Source: Rhizomucor pusillus
Taxonomy: Eukaryota > Mucoromycota > Mucoromycetes > Mucorales > Lichtheimiaceae
Length of the DNA: 64,000 nucleotides
Direction of reading: 5' to 3'
NCBI GenBank assembly: GCA_900175165.2
Contig: FWWN02000467.1
Span: forward strand, 1 to 64,000
The notes beneath the pieces were generated by a model. It was not told the origin of the DNA, ran no database searches, and saw only the letters and a program-made list of their open reading frames with translations. Within the stretch, counting starts at the first letter, position 1; each line of letters starts with the position of its first letter. Below, one piece after another: positions 11,076 through 22,381 of this stretch. A program made the position numbers and the translations under genes.

Positions 11076-12644
11076 CCATTTTCTTTTTATTGCCCTTCGA
11101 ATAACTTTTGTATCCGTCTTTCTGCTGCTGATTTGCTAGATGCTTGGTCCTAAAAATTGAGCTGTAACTAATTGGACACATCGTTATGCAAAGTTAGCGA
11201 GATACTAGTCGTGGTATGCACGTTTCGAATGGTTACAAGAGAAAGAGATAAGAAGAAAAGAAATACGGAAGAGAAGGGCGTTGCAATTAAATATGCTTCG
11301 ATACCTAAAGATCGATTCTGTTCCCCTTGTGACTATTGATTGTTGTCAGGATCACGTCTATATAAAGACGGTGTTCCTCCTGGTCATTGCACCTTGGACT
11401 GTTTGCGATTGTCACTTTGGTATCATATGCATATGATTCCAAGTACCTTTTCAAAAGTCTTCCTTTGCTGACTCTTGATTTTAACAACACATCCAGCCGG
11501 GTTATTTCAGCGCTCCTTTGTTTTTCGAGCTATTATTTCTCTTTTGTTCAAGTCGACGAGTAAGTAATTATTGAAGATAAATGTTGGATGACCCAAGATA
11601 ATAATTCATGATATCTCTAGAATCCCTCGGCCAAATTTCTCGGCCTTGACCTGGTGGGACATACAGAGTTTGTTCGATCTTGTATATTTTACTCGGCCCA
11701 CTTTGACACGCAAGCGATGTCGTATCGCGGTCTGGTATTCTAGGAAAAATATGCAGCGGATGTCTGGGACACCAAATGCAGAACGAATTCTCGATGCTAA
11801 AAGAGCTTAATTTCCTGCTGTCTACAGTACAAGCTTTGCAGACCCATTTCGGGGTATGTGGGTATGTTATAGTATGAATCCTGCTACGCCTCTTGTTAGC
11901 ACTCAGGGAGAAGAGAAACCGCACTATTTATATGCCAACACTCGAAAATGGAGAAATAATCGACGAAGTGTATTAAATACAAAGCAGTAATACCGCAACA
12001 AATGTGAACAGCATACAAAAACTGCAAATTGTGCCAAAGTAGCGGAAAAATGGCGCTGTAAACTCGAAAAGACTAGATTGCCTATCGATAAATCTCCAGG
12101 CCATTGAGTGGATCCATCAGATGGAAGAATATGAACCAACGAAAAACCTCCCTTCTCGCATAAATCTTTGCATACATCTCGACAAAAGGAGCTGCTGTGC
12201 AACCAGGATCTTCATTGCTATCGTAAAGCTGATATTGACGAACATTTCTCAAAACAATTATGCATGTAGCTAGTCTCATAATAAAAGAGAGATCGTTTTC
12301 TACCGTGTATAGTGATTTCGGTGTTTTCGATATTCGTTAAGATCCAATTGAGTCAAACCAGAACTGGCCATTAATTGCTGCCACTTCAAAATTTGCTCCG
12401 AGAAGCCGTCTGAAAACGTTTCCTTCTCCTAACCATGAACTTGATACTGCCTCAAACTATTTTGAGACGCAAATGAAGACATCTAGTCTATTTTTGCATA
12501 ACCACGCATGGGTGAGAAAGAGTTAAGGCAAGTGTGTCATAAATGGCGACAGGAGCTTGATGGTGCCCGACAAGGAGGTCGAAACTCAGTCGCGTCGCGT
12601 TTGTGGCGCGTTCCCCTTTCACCGATTTAAGATAACTGCTTCCT
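11076..12644. other. Long intergenic region, no gene supported
   Basis: About 1.6 kb without a convincing gene. Minus-strand open frames at 11568-11924 and 12082-12279 have unremarkable composition, do not join through splice sites, and match nothing I recognise. The 3' end of the preceding gene and the promoter of MRC1 must lie here. Nothing repetitive was seen. Confidence 0.45.
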
Positions 12645-14902
12645 ATGAACGAAACCACCGTCCAGCAGCCATTGCGGCCTACCACTGCTACAGAGTCTTT
12701 AGAAAATGCATCACGGAGTAACAACACAGAAAACGTCTCCAGCTCGGATGAAGCCCTAGGTCCATCGCTCCCTGACAGCTCAATACGAAAAGCAACAACC
12801 ACCTTCGACGATTCCGATTCTGACGATGACGACCTGGGACCGATGCTATCCGGCTTTGATAACCTTAACCTGCCTGCAAAAATGAAACGACTTATGCAAG
12901 GCGTGAACCTGGATAAGGGAGCGGATAGTAGCGAAGACGACGATGATGATGATATTTTGGCAGACAACACCCTATTCCGTACACCTGCTGCTGTTAAGAC
13001 AGTCGAAGTACGATCTATGCTTAAGCAACCGCCTTCAGCTCCAGCGATTACCGAGAAAGCTAAAAAGCAAAGATCGAAAAAACAACCGCCAAAACGACCA
13101 AAACAAAAAGCTTCGATTGATTCTCTCGCAGAGCCTAGCAGTAGCAGCAATGATAGCGAGGCGGAAGACAATTCACCCAAAAGCCGAAAATCGTCAAAGA
13201 AACGTACGCTTGCTGAGACGCTCGAATTTCTTGCAGAATCAAGCGATGATAGCCAAGACGAGTCGATGACACCCAAACGAGACCGGCCTCCCAAGCGAGC
13301 CATGTCCAAGCGAGCCCAGTTACTAATGTACCAAGAGACACAACGTTTAGCGCGATCGTCCTCAGCATCCCTCAGCGCGCGACAGGGTAAATTAGCATTT
13401 GAAGGGCTCTTGGAACGCTTGAAATCCGCGAAGGATACGTCTACTATAACAAGGTATATTTGGGATGGTGTCGGTCAGGAGCTAGATCCAAGTACTAATA
13501 TGGTTTCTTTAAAACCCTATGCAGCATTGAATCTCCAGATCGAACTGAAAAGACTTTCTCATTGGTGACGGCAGCGCAGAATATCGAACAAGAAGAGGAT
13601 GATGATGATGATGATGATGATCTCGAGGTTGTCGGTGGTCCCAGCTTGCATCTACTCCCTTCACCTGAACAGAACCGTTTCCATTGGCAGTCGCCAACTC
13701 GCAAACCACAATTGGATCTTAATAGACAGCTACAGCAGCGGATAGCAAAGGAAATAATGGAGAGAAGGAGAGAAGCAGAAGAGAGAGCGCGGGCTCGCGG
13801 CGAGTATAAGAATGCACAAGAGTCGGCGGAGAAGCAGTTAGAACGTGAACGAGAGGCTAAATTAATCGATTCGCAAGTCAAGCAACATCTTATGAAGAAT
13901 GCAACCCGCAACAATAGCGACGATGAATCTGTACCAGACGAAGAAGACGAGGAAGAAGAGCTTGAACCTATTGAATATCCAGATAGTGAAATTGAGAATG
14001 AAGAAACAAATGAAAACGATACCCTGATACCCGATGAAGAAAATGACGGCAATAACAACAACACAAAGAAACGGCGAAGGATCATATTCAGCGATGAAGA
14101 GGACGAGAATGATAACAATGAACAGTCAAATACCAAGCAAAACAACTTGGATGAAGTTTCATCGAAGAACAAGAGAGAGAAACCGGCGACATATGGGACG
14201 ACTGGTCCACAAACAAAGATTAATACGGAGTATTTGGACGCAGAAGCGGAGGAATCAGAAGACGAGTTCTATGGGGCAGGTGGACCTGATGATCCAGACG
14301 GAGAAGATTTGGACGTATATGAGCAAGACGGCATGCTGGTTGACAAGACAGATGAACATGTCGACGAAGCTGCACTTCGCTCGGCTTTGAACTCACAATT
14401 GGCCGAATCCGATAAGCACATGGTTGATCGAATCTTGAAAGATATTATGAGCGGTGGATTACGGCGGCAGAAAGCTGCCAAAGAAGCAGGGTTCATTTTG
14501 GACGACTACAACATTTTTGATGATCAGAACGATGATCTGGTGGCATTACGACGCGCAGCCGCAGAACGGAGACGTCGCATCCAAGAGGAATCTGGCGATG
14601 TGCTTGCTGCACTGGCGAAGAACCCTAAAACAGCAGCATTTGCTAAAGCAGCCTTACCTATACCAGACGAATCTGACCGGCTTGAAATTGACCGGGAAGA
14701 GAAACAGACTGATGACGAGGATGAAGATGACGAGGAAGAGGGTGATAAAATGGCTGTAGATAGTGAAGATGACCAAGATGCCAGCGATGGATATAGCAAA
14801 GCTTCTCCTAATGTAAATACTGAAAGAACACGATCTCGTTCTGCATGGATGGACTGGATAAAACCTCGACGACCCAAAAATCAAGCAGAATCCACGGAAT
14901 AA
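12645..14902 (+). CDS. MRC1: MRC1/claspin replication checkpoint mediator
   Basis: Two exons (12645-13453 and 13525-14902) give 728 residues. Mrc1/claspin travels with the replisome and carries the Mec1/ATR signal to the effector kinase. Most of the chain is acidic and disordered with many S/T-Q and S/D runs, as in the family. Conserved blocks are SKRAQLLMYQETQRLARSSS (the Mrc1 N-terminal motif), the claspin-type block EAEESEDEFYGAGG, and the Mrc1-like domain DRILKDIMSGGLRRQKAAKE. The intron (13454-13524) falls within the segment after LERLKSAKD. It is shorter than yeast Mrc1 (about 1100 residues), mainly in the linkers. Antisense serine-rich frames are shadows. Confidence 0.85.
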
Positions 14903-15024
14903 AAACTTATATTTTCTGCCGAAGATCTTGTCCTGGTAAAAGTTCTACGTTATTACAAGGTCGCTCACAACAAAACTTTAGAGGTAGAAGTATATAAAAT
15001 AGATAGATATAGGTTATCTATGAA

Positions 15025-15074
15025 CTAGAGCGACCTAGAGCGACCTAGAGCAATCTGAAACGATCTAGAGCTGA
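15025..15074. repeat. Five-unit degenerate 10-bp tandem repeat
   Basis: Five consecutive decamers based on CTAGAGCGAC: the first two are identical, the third and fifth keep CTAGAGC, and the fourth is diverged (CTGAAACGAT). It sits about 120 bases after the MRC1 stop. The rest of 14903-15316 is AT-rich with no gene. Confidence 0.6.
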
Positions 15075-15316
15075 TTCATAAAAAATATTATCAGTGGCAG
15101 TAAGATCCCGAGATCCTTACTCCTTTCCACTGTTAGCTCTCTGAAATACATGTTTGCCCATTATAATACATTTCATTTCGGAACGTACACTTTCCTCTGG
15201 ATATGTGAATACACGTTTCCGAGGTTAAACGAGGTGGCTACTTCATTTTTATTTCATGATACTGCTCAAAAGAAGGCATTTATGGATCAGTCCGGATTAC
15301 GTCCAGGTAATTTATA

Positions 15317-16001
15317 ATGGTGTATGCATGTATAGATGACATCTCACGCGAGTTTATTGAAAGTTTCAGAGGAAAGCCAATCTTTCAGCAAAAGGATTCA
15401 AAATTTATTTGGCGAGCAATATTGTCTCATTTAAATGACAAAACGTCGATCGTGGACGCCACGGCTATCTACTACAACAATATCACTCCGTGGAAATATT
15501 CATATGTAAGTTACCGGTAAAGGTTCAAGCATGCCGTTCCAATCTAATTCCCCTATCCGCACAAAGTGTCTTTCCATTCTCCACGAAGGTACGTTGGAGG
15601 ATATCAGAATGGCTTTTATTCGAACAAGTCTTATCGGTCGAGGCATTGTATCAGTTTTAGTCTAGATACTCAGTGAACGATTCATGATATTTGATACGGT
15701 TGCAAAGCTAAGATCCCACTTGAAAACGGAACATCAAGTGAATGGAGGGGGATCCAAGTTTAGTTGGAGCTATCATCTCCAATGTACCAACGCGACCGAA
15801 AGGAAAGAGACGCAGAAACACCGCCGAATATACACATATCCACACAAAAGACGACGCATCTCACGAATCGCTCACCTTTATTTCGAAGGCTCTTCCTGTT
15901 TTTATAATTGTGCGTCAGTGGACGATTTCGAAGCCCATGTACTGAATTCACGCCTGTCACAAGAAAGCCCAAAAGAAGAAGAGGCGCCGTTCCAGTACTA
16001 G
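15317..16001 (+). CDS. Doubtful hypothetical gene
   Basis: An open frame from ATG 15317 reads to a strong GTAAGT donor at 15507, with protein-like composition (DDISREFIESFRGKPIFQQ). A second open frame, about 15666-16001, begins after a TAG acceptor and contains LRSHLKTEHQ (reminiscent of the second half of a C2H2 finger) and a basic patch KRRR. The two can be joined in phase, but the intron would be about 160 bases with a poor acceptor, and no CxxC precedes the histidine motif. It may be a real small gene or a relic. Confidence 0.25.
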
Positions 16002-17779
16002 TAACTTATTTCCTCGTCCGTTGGAATTGGTTTCTAATCATTGTATATTATAGAAGCCTCTGAAAGAAGAAACTCTTGGTCCAGTTTGGACGACTCATCT
16101 CAAAGAATTGTAAAGTACAACTAATTGTGTTCTGGCGGGCAATTGGAACCACAAATAAGTGACAATGGTCAAGTAAGTAGATTGATTGGTTGATTACCAT
16201 GTAGTACGCCTATTGATCAATATCTCGTGGATTATCAATGAATACAATGTCACGGTCCATTTAATGCGTTTCAGAGGCAAATCGGTCTCTGTAACTGTAC
16301 TGGTAAATAGTTCTGTAATTAACAAACTGATAATTTACTGTGCTAGTTCTCTGAACTACATTTTCCTTTTAACATTAATAGACGATGTGTCTTAGTGGAG
16401 TTGTACAATTTGGCAAGCCCGAAAAATATGGAGTCGATCATACACCTTTTCCAAAAATGAATGTCGCTGCAATTTGCCGTTTTGCTGTATAAATGTATTA
16501 TAAAAATTTCACAAAATGCGACATTACTTTTGGGAAAAAGCGTACCATCGCAGGTAATTAGCCACATCTCAAAAATATGCCGCGCTCGTGGTTTTTTGGC
16601 GGAGACCACAGGCCGAACGCCTATTGCCATTATGTACCGACTTCTCGAAATAAAGCTTTTTTGCCGAAAACACAAATTTTCCCCGAACAGAAAAGGGATG
16701 TCAACACAAGCTGTACCTTTCGGAATATCGCTGTTGTAACGTGTCTTTGCAGGCTATGAAGCTTTATACTCCATCTAAGTTTAGTGGTAACGACGAGTTG
16801 CGAATTGGTGGTAGTAAGTTTCGGTCCATACGTTTGAAAAGTTACGAATATACTTTTCTGTATTTCTGTCATCTCATATTCTGTGATGCATTGGATTGGG
16901 CGCACAAATGAAAGCTCCTTCTTGTACACTTTGATTGGCTGCGTCGGATACCAGCGAAATGACACGCAGTGCTAATAATGAGTCTGAGTCTATAGATTTA
17001 TTTTCGAAACCGCCAAAAAATATATTAGCGATGCTTGATATCTTGTTGTTCTAAAAACTTGTCAGTCTCGGTATATGGAGCAAGCATGTTGTTTGTCTAT
17101 GCAAAAAAGGACAAGAGCCCTGAAGCGCGGCGCACATATAACAAAGGTCCTTGTGGTACGTTGAGAGGTCGTTACACGAACTAACCTAGAACCAGCAAAG
17201 TTTGAATTCAAATTCAAATAAAACTACCCTCGATGACGGCATAGAAGTAGCAGTGACTGTATGTGTTTCACATGCTCAAGTAACTTGACAGAATGTAGAG
17301 GATTTTCAAAATATAATAGGATGAAGGGGAGCCTTCTCGTAAAGTCTGAAGGAGTGAATATCTATAAATTATGCAAGCTCACCAATTTTGGGAGTGAGCA
17401 GCAGGGAGGCTGATGCAAAAGCCGGTTAGAAGCGGGAGTCTCAAACTTGCACTAAAGTCATTGGGCTGATCTTCAGTGTGTGAGAAGCTGACGGCGGAGA
17501 AAGCATTGCACCGAGCTGCCATAGCGAGCGTGCGACCTTCCCTTTTTCCTCGTTCATCGACGTTCACAGCGCGCTCAAATCCTTTTGACCGCCAGACCCT
17601 TCCCTTTCGCTTCTTTACCCAACTATCTACTTCCTACTTACTTTACCTACTTATTAGCACTTTACTCTGTGTACATACAAGAACACTTCTTTTCCTCCGT
17701 TCCTTTCTTATCGTTTACTACGTATATCCTTAGAATTTGTCATATTACTGTTCTCCCTCATTTTTTCCCTATCACTACG
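16002..17779. other. Intergenic, nothing supported
   Basis: About 1.8 kb of AT-rich sequence. An ATGGTCAAGTAAGT at 16145-16158 looks like a tiny first exon with a donor, but no downstream exon makes a recognisable protein. The final 150 bases before 17780 are pyrimidine-rich and are the probable promoter and leader of the next gene. Confidence 0.4.
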
Positions 17780-19449
17780 ATGACCACAAAGGCAGCAACT
17801 GTATCAGCTTCATCTATGGCACCATATACTTCAGCAAAACGAGCAAAGCCTCAACGACAGACGCAAATTCAAGACGATACTGCTAACGGGGCGTACTTGG
17901 CGTCAAAAATCCAAGATGAGCAGGTGTGTAAAACGAATTATATTTTTCGTTGATCATCACCCCAGCCGCTTTCCCCACTCCCAAAATAAAAAGTACCACT
18001 GCCGTTTTCGGTGCTTTTCGGGTCCAAGAATATCATGCAATTCAGTTGCTTTTCTCGGCTTCTCTACTCCTTGGGCTCTTGCTTTTCCCCCATATCTAAC
18101 AACATTTTAGTCCTTCCAGGATCCTACCATGACGTGGATTTATCAACGAAGCAGTGTCTATGCACCAGCAAATTGGTCGATGTATCAGCAACAATATGTT
18201 GCAGCATCCAGTCATCCGTACTATTATGTTCCATCGTATTACCAGTATCAGTATACTCCTGTTGCACAGCAGCAGACATTGCAGCAAAGTCCACGTGCAT
18301 CAACACCAAAGTCTACGAATCGCGAGTCTTTACATGTCCAGAAGTCCTCTTCGACGCCGCTACCATCAGCATCTGGTCGTCCTCGTCAACAGCAGCGGTT
18401 GTCACCTACGACGCAGGCCAAGGCGTTTCCAACAGGTCCTCCACCATCTCGACGCCATCCTGATGAATCATCTCGCAGAGAAAAGCAATATCCGAGTACC
18501 GCGAGGATTTTACAGGAACGCAAACCTTCACGACCCTCTTCTTCATCGTCATCTACCATATCATCCGGAACAAATGCATCGTCCGAATTCTCAACAGGCC
18601 GTCGGTCATCTGTAACATCCGTTTCATCCTCCGTTTCTATCCAGTCCGAAATGTCCATGAGCAGCAACAAATCGTTATCAAAGAAGCTCAGAAAGGTGTT
18701 CAGCGTGAGCGGATTACGATCCAGGAATAGCCAATTGGGATCTTTGGTCGAAGCAAACGGATCCAACGTTTCTCTCAGTACTGCAGACGATACCAGCTCC
18801 GTAACGTCAGCTGCTACGAGCGCGAGTAATGGAAGCCGAAACCGCTCCATTCGGAGGCGTTCCATTGCTTCTCTTTCTAGTCTTTTTCAAAAGAATAGTT
18901 CCAGTGTACCCACTGTGCTGGAAGAAGAAGAAAGCGATGCGCCAGCAGATAAAGGTAAATTCAAAGAGGCGAAACGACAACAATCAAAAATACATGGGTT
19001 AGCTTATAAATTCCTTATGAAAAGAACACATACAGCACCAGCGAGCAGTTACACTTCCACCCAAGTCTCTGTCGTCAGCTTCTCAGCGTCAGTCAAGAAT
19101 GAGACCGGATAAGGACGATCAATCACTTGACCTGCGTCCAACCCCAGAAGCCCCTTTTCCTCTGCACGATTCACCACGTTTGAAACCCGCCACATCCGCG
19201 TCCAGTCTTGCCACCGAAGTTACCTCGTTTAGCAAGTCCCGCAGTAACAAGATCCAATTCTGCCCAACGATTCAAGTGCACGAAACTTTCAGCTCACATG
19301 AGTATGATCGTCGATGTGACCCCAATGCCACATGCCAAAAACTCTCGCCTGTCTTGGCAATGAGGATCAAGCAGGAGCTGAACGAATATAAGCTTACCGA
19401 TATGGAGATCCACGTGGAAAGTCGGCAGTATACACATTTCTTCCTGTAA
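17780..19449 (+). CDS. Bni4/Afr1-type protein, possible PP1-targeting septation factor
   Basis: Exons 17780-17923, 18120-18954 and 19049-19449 give 459 residues. Most of the chain is Ser-rich and disordered, with a Tyr/Gln-rich patch (HPYYYVPSYYQYQY) and basic motifs SKKLRKVFSVSGLR and RSIRRRSIASLSSLF. The C-terminus carries the signature NKIQFCPTIQVHETF, HEYDRRCDPNATC and ESRQYTHFF. That block resembles the conserved end of yeast Bni4 and Afr1, where an RVxF-type site (here KIQF) binds protein phosphatase 1 at the bud neck. The family link is from memory of the motif. Exon 2 has two possible acceptors nine bases apart (exon start 18111 or 18120), both in frame. The last intron must end at 19048 to keep the C-terminal frame. 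Confidence 0.65.
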
Positions 19450-19920
19450 TCCCCACATCCCTTCTTTTCGTGAGCATAGCTACATCGATTTTTTTCCTTT
19501 TTACTGTTATCTCTTAGTATTGGCATTTTAAACAATTGTATGCCAAGGAGTTGAATAGCCCATTGCGATGATCGTTCACTCCTGACTTGCCTCCCTTGCT
19601 CGTTCATATTAAATGCGGGGTCAATGACGATGAACGAGGCTAGTGATACGCAAGCCAAAATGAGGGATGTTGCGTAAGCCTATTATTTCCGTAATTCCAT
19701 TCCATAGGAACTTATTGATTTTGGAATATGTGGATGACATCCATGCAATTGACTTGAAGCAATGGTTATTCTACTTCCCGGCGCTTTAATTTGGATTTTG
19801 ATCATGAATCATAAATGGCAAGTTCGGCAGAAGATTCTGCCGGACAATTTGACAGGGCGGTCACGAAAAAACAGAGCCTCCTTTTGTTACCCAGCCTTCG
19901 AAAGCAAATTACGAAAGATA
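19450..19920. other. Intergenic spacer
   Basis: Holds the 3' end of the preceding gene and the promoter of the mitochondrial ribosomal protein gene. No open frame of interest. Confidence 0.5.
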
Positions 19921-21344
19921 ATGTTGGGCGCATGGAGTAGACGAGCTGTTTCTGCCAGGGCATCACAATGCATGGCTTTCAGAGCCGCCACCAACGTATG
20001 TTACAACAAGTTCATTGAGGCATTCACCTTATTTTCAGCATGCTGAACTGAGATCGCTGCTGTTCTATGCAGGTTGTGCGACACGCATCCACAAAGGAAC
20101 CAAAGAATGCTGCAGCACAGAGTGTCACCAAGATTGCTTACGAGGAGGCTCTGAAATTAATTGAACTCGACAAGAAGGAAAGGCTGGAAATGCTCGGTCG
20201 CGTTGAGAAAGAGATCGCACGAGTCAAGAAAGGTACACATTTTTTATACGACTTGAAGAAGCAGCAAGAATCTCATACTTCTGTAACAGCCGAATCACCA
20301 ACAAAAGATGCGCAGCTGGCTGCATTGGAATCGCTAAAGTTTGATCTGCAGGTCAAGTCTGAACTGAACGATCCAGAAATTCAGCGAAACTTCAAGCTTG
20401 GTATTGGTAAGAACGAAAAGGATATTGTGGTAGAATCAGGATAAGGTGATAGTAACACCTTTTTGCATAGTGGACATGTCACGGCCGGTTTATCGGTATA
20501 TGCGTAAGAAACAATTCGAAAAAGCACCTCTCGCCACCTTGATGGAACGTATCACCCAAATGCGAGTCGTTCCCGATTTGTTGCCTCTCGACACGAAGCC
20601 AGTTGTTGATGTTGGTATTCGAATGAATGGAAGAAACGAAGCTATCGAACCCGGTGTTTTCACAAAGCCCGAAGAGGTACGGATGCATGCAGAAAGTCAA
20701 GCACGGTGGCACATGTGCTCACACGACGTTGACAGACTATTCAACTGCCCGAAATCAATGTGACGAGTTTCCATCCGGAAACTCGCCTATACACATTCTT
20801 CTTGGTTGATCCCGGTATATATAAATGCTTACATGCTGCAAGAAAATGATGTTACTCAACATCCGCATATGTATAGACTCACCGGATGTCGCCAACAAGA
20901 CCTATCAGCAGTACTGCCACTGGATCCAGTAAATATAAATAGCTAATGTTTGTAGAGAGCTTTCGGTTAAACAATCTATTTTGTAGAACAAACGTCCCGA
21001 TTTCTGCCACTCAACCTCAAGTGAAAGGTGGCGATACTATTCTTGAGTACGTTCCACCTCACCCGCAGAAAGGCACAAAGTACCATCGCTACACTTTGAT
21101 AGCGTACGAGCAACCTAACAACGGACAAGACAAGGTGGATTTCAAGGTGGATAAACGTGATGGATTTGACGCTAGAAAATTGGCACAGCAGTATGCTCTG
21201 CAGGCTCGAGGAGTGTCATTCTTCCGTCAAGTTTGGGATGAAACTGTCAGTACCATCTACAAGGACATATTGCGTGCCCACGAACCAATTTATGGCAAGC
21301 CGCCGAGAGAAGAACCTTACATTCGTAGAGCCGTTTATCTATAG
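19921..21344 (+). CDS. MRPL35: Mitochondrial ribosomal protein mL38 (MRPL35), PEBP fold
   Basis: Six exons (19921-19995, 20073-20406, 20471-20676, 20736-20814, 20877-20928, 20987-21344) join in phase to 367 residues. The first exon encodes an amphipathic presequence (MLGAWSRRAVSARASQCMAF). The middle has the family helix region (EEALKLIELDKKERLEMLGR) and MSRPVYRYMRKKQFEKAPLA. The second half is the phosphatidylethanolamine-binding-protein fold: LYTFFLVDPDSPDVANKTY, QYCHWI, then EYVPPHPQKGTKYHRY. This protein is a structural part of the large mitoribosomal subunit. Exon 5 is only 52 bases. Confidence 0.9.
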
Positions 21345-21573
21345 AAGACATCTAATCACTTTGAATTCCCTTTACCATGAAAGTAAAACATGTACATTTG
21401 ATTTGGAGACCTGTTCAATGGAAAACAGAACGATCACTGGATCTGCATCAGAAGTTTGATTCAACGTTTTGGCTAGAAATAGAGGTGAAGGTTGACCAGA
21501 ATGCTCTTTTCCGCAAAAACATTTTCTGACTCCTGACCAAATTTGTGTGGCTGCCCTGAATAGAGCAAGGAGC

Positions 21574-22344
21574 ATGGTCCTCCTACGTACTTTGCGTTCG
21601 CCTGTCTCAAGCAAACTCCTATATCGGATACGCTCGGATAAAACCAAGTTTGTATTCGCTGCTGCACAGAAGCGGTTCAATAGCAATGTTTCTACTATTG
21701 AAGACGGCGATCCTATTCATCGCGTTGATCTGAGAGTGGGCAAGATCGCTGAAATCTCGATGCACCCAGATGCCGAGCATTTATATATTGAGAAAGGTTA
21801 GTACCTCTATTGCATGCTCTTAATGCCACTATGTTTATTTATTGCAACATAAAGTCGATGTAAATATGGAACCAACAGAAACAATGCCCAACCCTCGTAC
21901 CATTGTCAGTGGTCTAGCGCCGTATATGCCAATAGAATCACTCCAGGTAAGCGTTCACAGAGAAAGAAAAGGATCTTGATATCTTGGATCCGTAGATTAA
22001 AGCATCCATTTTAGAACAAGTCTGTTATTGTCGTTTGCAACATGAAGCCAAGTCGTTTCCGAGGCGTGTTATCTCAAGGTATGCTCCTGGCTGCATCCAA
22101 AGATGGCAAGGTGGAACTATTGGAACCGCCACCATCCAGCGTTGTCGGTGAACGTGTACGGATAGGGATGGAGGACTTGAAGGAACCAGACGCAGTACTC
22201 AAGCCAAAACAACGCGTATTTGAAACTGTTGCCATGCATCTTTCGACAGATGCACAAGGCATTGCAACGTATCGAGGCCATCCACTTACGACATCAGCTG
22301 GCTCTGTCAAGGCAGCCTCTCTAACAGAAGCTCCAATCTCCTAA
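21574..22344 (+). CDS. Mitochondrial tRNA-binding (EMAPII/Arc1-type OB-fold) protein
   Basis: Exons 21574-21796, 21855-21946 and 22015-22344 give 214 residues. The first 40 form a basic, Arg/Ser-rich presequence (MVLLRTLRSPVSSKLLYRIR), and the remainder is a single tRNA-binding domain of the EMAPII/Arc1/MetRS-C type: HRVDLRVGKIAEISMHPDAE, LYIEKVDV, RTIVSGLAPYM, VVCNMKPSRFRGVLSQGMLL. Such free-standing domains bind tRNA and may assist synthetases; a mitochondrial role is inferred from the N-terminus. No GST-like or synthetase domain is present. Its stop is 37 bases from the convergent PEX14 stop. Confidence 0.85.
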
Positions 22345-22381
22345 ATTTTTTATATGGTGAAAATATTTATTAAGCATCTCA

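Noticed and set aside
11568..12279. Two minus-strand open frames in the MRC1 upstream region
   Set aside because: No recognisable motif, and they cannot be joined by consistent splice sites.
12488..14877. Serine-rich minus-strand open frames opposite MRC1
   Set aside because: Antisense shadows of acidic Asp/Glu codon runs; the same effect is seen opposite ESF1.
16145..16395. ATGGTCAA followed by GTAAGT, suggesting a tiny first exon
   Set aside because: Candidate second exons give no recognisable protein and soon hit stops.
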